Assembly: GCA_018267965.1 (NCBI GenBank)
Contig: JAFDXK010000002.1
Span: 310,001-374,000 of the forward strand
Direction: 5' to 3'
Length of the DNA stretch: 64,000 bases
From: Bacteroidota bacterium
GTDB taxonomy: Bacteria > Bacteroidota > Bacteroidia > Chitinophagales > Chitinophagaceae
This document shows, piece by piece, positions 57,545-64,000 of this stretch (position 1 is the stretch's first letter; every line of letters begins with the position of its first letter). The position numbers and the translations under genes were made by a program. Below the pieces are notes generated by a model. The model was not told the origin of the DNA. It searched no databases and worked only from the letters and a program-made list of their open reading frames with translations.

Positions 57545-58669
57545 CTAATAAGCTATCACCTGCTCTTCGATATTCTCAGGCAGCTTGCGGAATTCGTATT
57601 GCTGATTACGTAATTGTGCAGGGAAACCTGCTTCATTGATAGCTTGCTGAATGCCTTTGTAAGTAAAACGATGAGGTGCGCCAGCAGCGCTAACCACGTT
57701 CTCTTCAATCATGATAGAACCAAAATCATTAGCACCTGCATGAAGGCATATTTGGGCAACCTGCTTACCAACTGTAAGCCATGAAGCCTGTATGTTTTTA
57801 ATGTTCGGCAACATAATACGGCTCATCGCTATCATGCGGATATATTCTTCTGGGGTAGTAAGGTTTTTTGTGCCACGAATTCTTTTTAGCAAAGTATCTA
57901 CATCCTGGAACGTCCATGGAATAAAAGCAATAAAACCTTTTGCACCTTCGGGTTTCTTAGCTTGTGTATAGCGGATTTTTACCAAATGCTCAAAGCGTTC
58001 ATAAATAGTTTCCACATGTCCAAACATCATCGTAGCGGTTGTGGTCAATCCTATTTTATGTGCTTCGTGCATAATGTCTAACCATTCCTGCGCGCCGCAT
58101 TTGCCTTTTGATATCAGGCGACGTACACGGTCATTGAGTATTTCAGCACCCGGGCCTGGCATACTATCCATACCTGCTTCTTTTAAAGCAACTAATGCAT
58201 CGTGATGAGATACACCAGATACTTTACAAATATGTGCTACTTCAGGTGGGCCGAGGGTATGGAGCTTTAGATTAGGAAACATTTGTTTCAACTGCCTGAA
58301 AAGAGAGGTATAATAATCTAAACCTAATTCAGGGTTGTGCCCGCCTTGCAATAATAATTGTTCACCGCCATAGCGGAAGGTCTCTTCTATTTTTGTCCTA
58401 TATGTTTCAATATCCGTTACATAAGATTCGGGGTGGCCGGGAATGCGGTAGAAATTGCAGAATTTACAGTTGGCAACACAAACATTGGTAGTGTTCATGT
58501 TACGGTCAATGATCCAGGTTACTTTGCCATGCGGCACTTGTATTTTGCGCAATTCATTCGCCACATACATCAAATCGGTAAGTGGTGCCTTTTCGAACAA
58601 AAACATCCCTTCTTCAATACTCAAAAACTCAAACCTCAGCGCCTTGTCATACAACTCTTGTAACTGCAT
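57545..58669 (-). CDS. mqnC: Cyclic dehypoxanthinyl futalosine synthase
   Basis: A 374-residue radical SAM enzyme. The CxxxCxxC cluster is in VCVANCKFCNFYR (about 63-75). LLQGGHNPELGLDYY, SMPGPGAEIL, TATMMFGHVE and the late block GANDFGSIMIEENVVSAAG distinguish MqnC from MqnE and CofH. It cyclises dehypoxanthine futalosine to the naphthoate precursor in menaquinone synthesis by the futalosine pathway, so the organism respires with menaquinone. The UbiX at 9899 may serve a later decarboxylation of the same pathway. Confidence 0.92.
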   Translation of the reverse strand: MQLQELYDKALRFEFLSIEEGMFLFEKAPLTDLMYVANELRKIQVPHGKVTWIIDRNMNTTNVCVANCKFCNFYRIPGHPESYVTDIETYRTKIEETFRYGGEQLLLQGGHNPELGLDYYTSLFRQLKQMFPNLKLHTLGPPEVAHICKVSGVSHHDALVALKEAGMDSMPGPGAEILNDRVRRLISKGKCGAQEWLDIMHEAHKIGLTTTATMMFGHVETIYERFEHLVKIRYTQAKKPEGAKGFIAFIPWTFQDVDTLLKRIRGTKNLTTPEEYIRMIAMSRIMLPNIKNIQASWLTVGKQVAQICLHAGANDFGSIMIEENVVSAAGAPHRFTYKGIQQAINEAGFPAQLRNQQYEFRKLPENIEEQVIAY

Positions 58670-58694
58670 GGAAACCCTTTATTTAACGGGATAG

Positions 58695-58702
58695 CAAAAT
58701 TA
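58695..58702 (-). promoter_or_regulatory. -7 element (TAATTTTG) for mqnC
   Basis: Exact TAnnTTTG on the minus strand, 25 nt before the ATG at 58669. Confidence 0.55.
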
Positions 58703-58807
58703 AGCTAAAAACGGTTCTGCACTATTCTTATTGCCGATACACACATAAACAATCTATCTAATTTATATAGTTGTAATACGAGATTATTTTTTCGTTATTT
58801 TGTAGAG

Positions 58808-59311
58808 ATGACCACCAAGGTATTGACATTATTTGGCGAAGAGGTAGAAGTGCACGACCATGAGGTGCCTGTGCGCAGAGCTCCGGCAAAAAAGGAAAAG
58901 AAACAAAAGCCGCCTCCTGCCCCAAAGGTTGTAAAAGAGAAAAAAGAAAAACAACCACGTGAGCTGAAGCAAACAGATGCTTTAAGCAACTGGGCAGCAG
59001 ATAAGCAGTACTATACTATTGGTGAGGTTGCCTCTTTGTTCAGCGTTAGGACATCTAACATCCGATTCTGGACAAAAGAATTTGAAATGAAAGTGCGCAC
59101 TACCCGCAAAGGCGACAGGCTCTATACTCCTGAGCAGGTGCGAGAAATCAATACCATTTATCATCTTGTAAAAGAACGCGGCTTTACCATTACAGGAGCT
59201 AAAGCCAAATTGAAAGTGAATAAAAAAACAGTTGGAGAATCTGTTGACCTGAAAAAATCACTGACACAATTGCGCAGTAAATTGCTGCAGATTAGAAATA
59301 AGTTATCCTAA
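58808..59311 (+). CDS. MerR-type transcriptional regulator
   Basis: A 167-residue regulator. The N-terminal 65 residues include a Lys/Pro-rich basic stretch (about 24-50). The MerR winged helix follows (about 68-135; YYTIGEVASLFSVRTSNIRFWTKEF, RLYTPEQVREINTIYHLVKERGFTI). A short coiled coil ends the chain (147-165, KKSLTQLRSKLLQIRNKL). There is no ligand-binding domain or metal-binding Cys, as is common in Bacteroidota MerR proteins of this size. The next gene, a secreted thioredoxin-like protein, begins 1 nt after its stop. Targets unknown. Confidence 0.88.
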   Translation: MTTKVLTLFGEEVEVHDHEVPVRRAPAKKEKKQKPPPAPKVVKEKKEKQPRELKQTDALSNWAADKQYYTIGEVASLFSVRTSNIRFWTKEFEMKVRTTRKGDRLYTPEQVREINTIYHLVKERGFTITGAKAKLKVNKKTVGESVDLKKSLTQLRSKLLQIRNKLS

Positions 59312-59312
59312 A

Positions 59313-59843
59313 ATGAGAACTGTATTTGCAGCCCTATTCATATTGTGTACTATGAACATACATGCGCAAACTTCGTCAGCTTTCGGCTCGTTTAAAGACA
59401 AGGAGAATGGTTCTATGGTGTACAAGGGACAAATCACTTTTCAGGACCTGCACGAGCAATTAAGTTTTACATGGCTTGATAAAGGTGTTGCCGAATATAA
59501 GCCTGATAGCGTTACTTTAGACTACCTTAAACAACATTTGTTGGATTATGATATGACCATCATATTAGGTACGTGGTGCAGCGACTCAAAAGAAATGATA
59601 CCTAAGCTGTATAAAATATTACAGATCACAGGCTATCCGCTAAACAAGTTGATGATGTATGGCGTGGACAGAAATAAGACAACATTGGGTGGCGAAGAAA
59701 AATTATATAAACTGGTGAACGTGCCTACTATTATCTTATATAAAAAATATCATGAGAAAGGCAGGATTGTTGAAACTGTGCATAAAAGCGTTGAGAAAGA
59801 CCTGAAAGCTATTATAGAAAAAGACCTTGAGCAAACACACTAA
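59313..59843 (+). CDS. Secreted thioredoxin-like protein with WCSDS site
   Basis: A 176-residue exported protein (signal peptide 1-18, IHAQ) with a thioredoxin fold. The active-site helix starts GTWCSDSKEMIPK (Cys89, with Ser at the second position of the usual CxxC), and the cis-Pro loop is NVPTIILY. With a single cysteine it can form mixed disulfides but not an internal one, so a monothiol, chaperone or reductant-binding role is more likely than oxidation. It is tightly coupled to the upstream MerR gene. Confidence 0.8.
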   Translation: MRTVFAALFILCTMNIHAQTSSAFGSFKDKENGSMVYKGQITFQDLHEQLSFTWLDKGVAEYKPDSVTLDYLKQHLLDYDMTIILGTWCSDSKEMIPKLYKILQITGYPLNKLMMYGVDRNKTTLGGEEKLYKLVNVPTIILYKKYHEKGRIVETVHKSVEKDLKAIIEKDLEQTH

Positions 59844-59851
59844 GTTTTAAT

Positions 59852-59859
59852 TAGTTTTG
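59852..59859 (+). promoter_or_regulatory. -7 element (TAGTTTTG) for hutH
   Basis: Exact TAnnTTTG, 18 nt before the ATG at 59878. It overlaps the TTG at 59857, which is therefore not the start. Confidence 0.6.
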
Positions 59860-59877
59860 CCGCCATATTCCTTGGCA

Positions 59878-61356
59878 ATGACTTTACCCGAACATATATC
59901 TATTGAGCTGCTTAGTAAGTGGAATAATGCAGCACTATCTCTTTCTGCAGAAGCATTTAATCGAATAGAAACCAATCGCAATTATCTTGACGAGATACTG
60001 AAAAAGGGAGATACCTTTTATGGAATCAATACAGGTTTCGGCTCGCTGTGCAATGTGCGTATAGAAGATGATGAACTGGCAGCATTGCAGGAAAATTTGG
60101 TTTGCTCTCATGCCTGCGGCATGGGCGATGAAGTGCCTGAAGAAATTGTACGTTGGATGCTTTTATTAAAAGCACATGGTTTGAGTAAAGGCTACAGTGG
60201 TGTAAGAAAAAGTATTGTACAGAGGCTAGTTGATTTTTACAATCTGGGTATCGCACCCGTAGTGTATGAATTAGGCTCTCTTGGCGCTTCGGGTGATTTA
60301 GCTCCACTGGCACATTTGAGTTTGCCAATATTTGGCAAAGGAAAAGTAAGATATAAAGGCGAGGTAAGGGAGGCTGATGACATATTGAAAGAAGCTGGAT
60401 TAGAACCTATACCGCTCGCTGCTAAAGAAGGATTGGCTTTGTTGAACGGCACACAATTCATGAGCAGCTATGCCGTATGGTCGTTGATAAAAGCAAAACA
60501 ACTGAATGCATGGGCTGATGTGATTGGTGCTTTATCTGCGGATGCTTTTATGGCAAAGGACGAACCCTTCAAACACCCTATACATCGTGTGCGCCCCCAC
60601 AAAGGACAGATAGCTACTGCACAACGTATATTGTCATTATTACAGGGCAGTGCTATACAAGCTATGCCAAAACAACAAGTACAAGACCCTTACTCTTTCC
60701 GTTGTATACCGCAAGTGCACGGTGCAACAAAAGATGTAACGGATATGATAACAGGTGTGGTTGAAACGGAAATCAATTCTGTAACCGATAATCCGATAGT
60801 GTTTCATGACGAAGATGAGATAATGAGCGGCGGTAATTTCCACGGACAGCCATTAGCACTCAACTTAGATTTTCTTGCTATTGCAATGGCAGAGTTGGCC
60901 AATATCTCTGAGCGCAGAACCTACTTATTGATAAGCGGGCAGCGCAGCCTGCCTCCTTTCCTTGCTCCTGATGCAGGTGTAAATAGTGGTTTTATGATTG
61001 CACAGTACACTGCTGCGGCCATCGTAAGTCAGAATAAACAATTATGTACCCCGGCTTCTGTTGATAGCATAGTGAGCAGTAACGGCCAGGAAGACCATGT
61101 AAGTATGGGCGCTAATGCAGCTACTAAACTCCGCAGGGTTATCATGAATGTGCAGCGTGTGTTAGGCATTGAATTGCTGACAGCAGCGCAAGCAATGGAT
61201 TTGCGTAAGCCCAATGCAACCTCGCCTGCGCTGGAAAAATTATTTACTGCATTCCGCAAAGAAGTAAGCTATATGCCTTTTGACAGGTTATTGCACGATG
61301 ATTTAATAAAAGCAGAAAATTTCTTATCGCAGGATGTAGAAGCTATTATTGGTTAA
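59878..61356 (+). CDS. hutH: Histidine ammonia-lyase
   Basis: A 492-residue MIO-dependent lyase. The Ala137-Ser138-Gly139 triad that cyclises to the MIO cofactor lies in GSLGASGDLAPLAHL. Other family blocks are FYGINTGFGSL, LLNGTQFMSSYAVW, QDPYSFRCIPQVHGA, SVTDNPIVFHDE and GGNFHGQPLAL. It deaminates L-histidine to urocanate. No hutU, hutI or hutG adjoins it. Aromatic amino-acid lyase activity cannot be wholly excluded but is less likely given the FHGQ and SVTDNP contexts. Confidence 0.9.
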   Translation: MTLPEHISIELLSKWNNAALSLSAEAFNRIETNRNYLDEILKKGDTFYGINTGFGSLCNVRIEDDELAALQENLVCSHACGMGDEVPEEIVRWMLLLKAHGLSKGYSGVRKSIVQRLVDFYNLGIAPVVYELGSLGASGDLAPLAHLSLPIFGKGKVRYKGEVREADDILKEAGLEPIPLAAKEGLALLNGTQFMSSYAVWSLIKAKQLNAWADVIGALSADAFMAKDEPFKHPIHRVRPHKGQIATAQRILSLLQGSAIQAMPKQQVQDPYSFRCIPQVHGATKDVTDMITGVVETEINSVTDNPIVFHDEDEIMSGGNFHGQPLALNLDFLAIAMAELANISERRTYLLISGQRSLPPFLAPDAGVNSGFMIAQYTAAAIVSQNKQLCTPASVDSIVSSNGQEDHVSMGANAATKLRRVIMNVQRVLGIELLTAAQAMDLRKPNATSPALEKLFTAFRKEVSYMPFDRLLHDDLIKAENFLSQDVEAIIG

Positions 61357-62225
61357 ATCAGCTTGTAGTTTTTATAACTGAAATCTAGCCCTAAATATTT
61401 ACGAGCAAAGGCTTTGAATTTTTCTTTCAGTGTCATACGGTTGAAATTGATGTCATAATCAAAATCAAGATTGCTGTTACGTATGGTTTCCTGTATTACT
61501 TTGGGATGAGTGCCCTTATATAAAGCAAGCGTGTCAATATCCTTGTAGTAATCGTACTTATCTTTTTTACCTACATTTTTTTCAAGCCAGGCATCATCAT
61601 GCCATAGGCTATGAAAGATTTCCTGTTTACTTTGCATAGTAGCCGCATCCTTAACCCAACCATAGTGATAAATGTATGCATCAATAGCTTTTACATTCAG
61701 CTTTTGATTATCGCCTTTTCTAAAGCCCTGTGCATCGCGGTATGAATAAATGCTCTTATCGTTGCGTACAATCCTTATCTCGTGCGGATACCACCTGCTG
61801 GATGTACCAATATGATTATACGAACCATAAAAATGAATGTATTTGAATAATAACCCATCCACACGTTTATCATCCTTGTATTGCAACATGGCTTTGCGAA
61901 TGGCATCATGGTCTTTTTCATGCACTATTTCATCTCCTTGTATATAAAAACACCAGTCAGCATCATTCCCTATTGCCTGAAATGCTTTATTGGTTTCTTC
62001 TGCTAATACTCTGCCGCCTTCTCGAAGGCTGTCATCCCATTCGGTTTCTATTATCTTTATTTTCTTCGGGTTTATGCTTTTTATCAAATCTAGAGTACCG
62101 TCTTCAGATTTGCCTACAGCTATTACAAATTCATCACAAATGGGGAGTATCGATAATATAGCCTGTTTAATAGGATAATCGTACTTGATGGCATTGCGAA
62201 TAAAACTGAACCCTGTTACTTTCAT
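61353..62225 (-). CDS. Family 2 glycosyltransferase
   Basis: A 290-residue GT-A fold enzyme. The N-terminal TGFSFIRNAIKYDYPIKQAILSILPICDEFVIAVGKSEDGT gives the nucleotide-sugar domain in outline. The DxD-like position is QGDEIVHE, and AEETNKAFQ plus HYGWVK follow. It lacks TM helices and probably acts on a cytoplasmic or membrane-associated acceptor. A TTG-initiated extension to 62234 would run into the -7 box, so the ATG at 62225 is chosen. It overlaps hutH by 4 nt at the stops. Sugar and acceptor unknown. Confidence 0.85.
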   Translation of the reverse strand: MKVTGFSFIRNAIKYDYPIKQAILSILPICDEFVIAVGKSEDGTLDLIKSINPKKIKIIETEWDDSLREGGRVLAEETNKAFQAIGNDADWCFYIQGDEIVHEKDHDAIRKAMLQYKDDKRVDGLLFKYIHFYGSYNHIGTSSRWYPHEIRIVRNDKSIYSYRDAQGFRKGDNQKLNVKAIDAYIYHYGWVKDAATMQSKQEIFHSLWHDDAWLEKNVGKKDKYDYYKDIDTLALYKGTHPKVIQETIRNSNLDFDYDINFNRMTLKEKFKAFARKYLGLDFSYKNYKLI

Positions 62226-62231
62226 GCAAAG

Positions 62232-62239
62232 CAAAGATA
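62232..62239 (-). promoter_or_regulatory. -7 element (TATCTTTG) for the glycosyltransferase, 6 nt from ATG
   Basis: Exact TAnnTTTG on the minus strand, in the 18-nt gap after the upstream patatin gene. A leaderless transcript is expected. Confidence 0.55.
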
Positions 62240-62243
62240 AGTG

Positions 62244-64000
62244 CTACTTTGTTTTTAATAGCTTTATTAAACTATCTGCAGTAGCCATATTTATCGGATT
62301 GTAAATAGACAGCAGTAAATCTTGTTTTTCATACTGAGTGACGTGAAAGTTCATAGCAGCTGGTTTTTCTTTCTTCTCGGGTATGTATTGCATATTTAAA
62401 ATACGCAGCCTGTCGTTATAATATAATTTGGCAAAATCTTTCATGTAACTGTGATTAAAGGATTGAAATGCTTCCCATTTATTTTGAATGGAAAATAATG
62501 GTTCAGATATCATGCTGCCGATATTCTCAATTTCTGTTCCTTTAAATACTTCGTGCTCACGAGTGTCTCTTATTTCTAACAATATCACTTTGTGACTGTT
62601 TTTTTCAATCCATTTTTGCATTACTTGCATATACCTCATCGCAACCTCTACTCCGAAATTATCGCGCATGCCTGCGTCCATAACATTGATTTCTGGTGTA
62701 GATGGCAATTTTGCTACAGGTAGTATTATAGGGAATGTTGCGCTCATACGTAATGCTGAGGTGATGCACAGGTTTTGAGCATGCTGTTTACCAAAAAATG
62801 CCTGAAAATCAACTGCATCAATAGGTGGATTGGCTGTATCTTCAAGTGCGTATGCTGGTTGTGTAAGATAGCTTATTGGTAAGGCAGACATCATCAGTTT
62901 TTTGCCATCATTAATGATGGTGCCGTTAAAAATCATAGCCGGCATATCACAGTTGGCCTCGGCAACCGCATAATCTTTCAGGGTTTTACTCAGATAGCCA
63001 TCACAGTTGGCAATTATTTCTTTTTCAAATGCATAACCTCTGTTTTTTTTGTATGACCTTCCTGCAATAGATATTTTATTGATCGGCGAAATAATATCAA
63101 CACTGGCTAATGAAAATATGATAGCGTTGAGCAGGTCTTTACCTACGTTATATTGATAAGCTTGATCATAAGGCTTGGTAATCAAACCGTCTTTATAAGC
63201 CTTATGGACATCACGCCAATAAGCAGCACCAATCATGCCCCCTGAGGCGCCCGTCATTAACACAGTATTATTGTACAATTCTCCGTTCGTGATACTATCC
63301 AGGTATTGTAATGAACGGAAAGTCCAATATGCAGCACGCGAACCACCACCACTCACTGCTATAATTATAAGCGGAGGAGTTGAATCTGATGGGCTAATGT
63401 TTTTTGCTTTCCATTTATCAAGTCTATGCTCTTCTGTAATCTTATCCTGCAAGTACTTTTCAGGTGTGAATAATGCTTTTAAATGCTCATAATCATACTT
63501 GGGCCAGTTATCGCTATTCGTTGAGTAATCAATACCATAAGCTATACTTCTAAAATGAATAAAGTTGAGATTAACTAGCACAGACATCAGGAAAATGAGG
63601 CATATCCATCCTATCATTTCCCAGCTACGAAGGAAGTATTTCATAGCTCCCACAGCACCCATTACCACCGCAAATAACAATAAAAACCCGGCAGCAGCCG
63701 GAATCCGCATTTTGGGATTATCCATGAATATCCCCAATGTCAGTAGGACCACCAATGCGAACAAAGTAGCAGTTATTGCGTTACGGTGGTGCTTGCGTAA
63801 TACTGTATCTAACAAACGAGGCGAATAAGGCTCAAGCTCAGAGAACTTTTTTATGTTGAATTTCCCTGTAACATATGTTTCTGCTTTAATGATATCATAC
63901 TGGATATCCAAAGTATCATAAGGTATTATTTGTTTGATGAGGCTGGGATTAGCAACTTTTGCCAATACAACTTTAAGTAAGTCTCTGTCTACCCGAAAGA
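62244..64000 (-). CDS. Patatin-like phospholipase with N-terminal membrane region (5' end outside the window)
   Basis: The frame is open to the right window edge; the only in-window start is a TTG at 63965, and the upstream in-frame codons (ending RDLLKVV) continue without a stop, so the N terminus is probably missing. Counting from that TTG, three or four TM helices (about 60-160) precede a patatin domain. It has the oxyanion hole SGGGSR, the nucleophile in TGASGGMIG and the dyad Asp in MDAGMRDNFG. Such proteins hydrolyse acyl esters of membrane lipids; this one is anchored with its catalytic part probably in the cytoplasm. Confidence 0.82.
   Translation of the reverse strand, partial: FRVDRDLLKVVLAKVANPSLIKQIIPYDTLDIQYDIIKAETYVTGKFNIKKFSELEPYSPRLLDTVLRKHHRNAITATLFALVVLLTLGIFMDNPKMRIPAAAGFLLLFAVVMGAVGAMKYFLRSWEMIGWICLIFLMSVLVNLNFIHFRSIAYGIDYSTNSDNWPKYDYEHLKALFTPEKYLQDKITEEHRLDKWKAKNISPSDSTPPLIIIAVSGGGSRAAYWTFRSLQYLDSITNGELYNNTVLMTGASGGMIGAAYWRDVHKAYKDGLITKPYDQAYQYNVGKDLLNAIIFSLASVDIISPINKISIAGRSYKKNRGYAFEKEIIANCDGYLSKTLKDYAVAEANCDMPAMIFNGTIINDGKKLMMSALPISYLTQPAYALEDTANPPIDAVDFQAFFGKQHAQNLCITSALRMSATFPIILPVAKLPSTPEINVMDAGMRDNFGVEVAMRYMQVMQKWIEKNSHKVILLEIRDTREHEVFKGTEIENIGSMISEPLFSIQNKWEAFQSFNHSYMKDFAKLYYNDRLRILNMQYIPEKKEKPAAMNFHVTQYEKQDLLLSIYNPINMATADSLIKLLKTK

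Noticed and set aside
1-64000. tRNA, rRNA, CRISPR arrays, insertion sequences, prophage or conjugative elements
   Set aside because: No gap is large enough or shows cloverleaf, direct-repeat-spacer or transposase signatures; every long gene fits a chromosomal household or envelope role.

Overview
The window reads as a chromosomal, mostly housekeeping segment of a Bacteroidota genome, most likely of the Chitinophagales/Chitinophagaceae type. The evidence is direct. Many genes are preceded by the Bacteroidota -7 promoter element TAnnTTTG and lack Shine-Dalgarno sites. There are two TonB-dependent receptors, one under a TPP riboswitch, and a protein with a type IX secretion (T9SS) C-terminal sorting domain. 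Lipoproteins and 'xxxAQ' signal peptides are frequent. Menaquinone synthesis by the futalosine route is indicated by mqnC. I see no rRNA, tRNA, CRISPR array, insertion sequence or prophage. The species cannot be named from this sequence alone.

Layout. 1-5.5 kb: SxtJ-like membrane protein, secreted alpha/beta hydrolase, a stand-alone C-terminal half of carbamoyl-phosphate synthase (split carB), ElaA-type acetyltransferase, TonB receptor, a 31-residue membrane peptide and a YHS-domain lipoprotein behind a perfect 14-bp palindrome. 5.5-9.8 kb: acyl-CoA thioesterase, M16 peptidase homologue without the zinc motif, CxxCH lipoprotein, msrB, nth, periplasmic thioredoxin. 9.9-15 kb: ubiX-mazG-giant NtrY-like histidine kinase operon. 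15-17 kb: dipeptide epimerase-murB. 17-20.7 kb: PMT-type glycosyltransferase and two tandem lipocalin-like secreted paralogues. 20.8-25.6 kb: omega-amidase, MMPL/RND transporter, and the pirin/4Fe-4S/Nudix operon. 25.8-28.6 kb: MORN protein, a sigma54-activator-type response regulator without a DNA-binding domain, and an outer-membrane protein. 28.6-34.9 kb: DUF4293, serS, moxR, small hypothetical, TonB_C/MORN protein, T9SS cargo with a thioredoxin-like centre. 35-39.8 kb: TPP riboswitch with thiamine TonB receptor, zinc peptidase, persulfide dioxygenase-rhodanese. 39.8-46 kb: two envelope proteins, the 2-aminomuconate semialdehyde dehydrogenase/2-aminomuconate deaminase pair (kynurenine degradation), a lipoprotein, fused branched-chain ketoacid dehydrogenase E1. 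46-54 kb: NagZ/beta-lactamase-like fusion, mutL, paaE-like reductase, two tandem small secreted paralogues, nfu. 54.5-64 kb: GDP-mannose pyrophosphorylase, methionine aminotransferase, TauE/SafE, mqnC, MerR-thioredoxin pair, hutH, glycosyltransferase, and a patatin phospholipase cut by the right window edge.

Themes. Amino-acid catabolism (BCKDH E1, hutH, kynurenine pair, omega-amidase, methionine aminotransferase) sits beside envelope upkeep (murB, epimerase, NagZ fusion) and repair of oxidative or DNA damage (msrB, nth, mutL, mazG). Several genes have the -7 element only 4-7 nt from the start codon, which suggests leaderless mRNAs. The least explained parts are the two tandem families of secreted proteins (18.8-20.7 kb and 52.5-53.5 kb), the small peptide/YHS locus at 5 kb, the uORF-bearing thiamine leader at 35 kb, and an orphan minus-strand terminator upstream of mutL.
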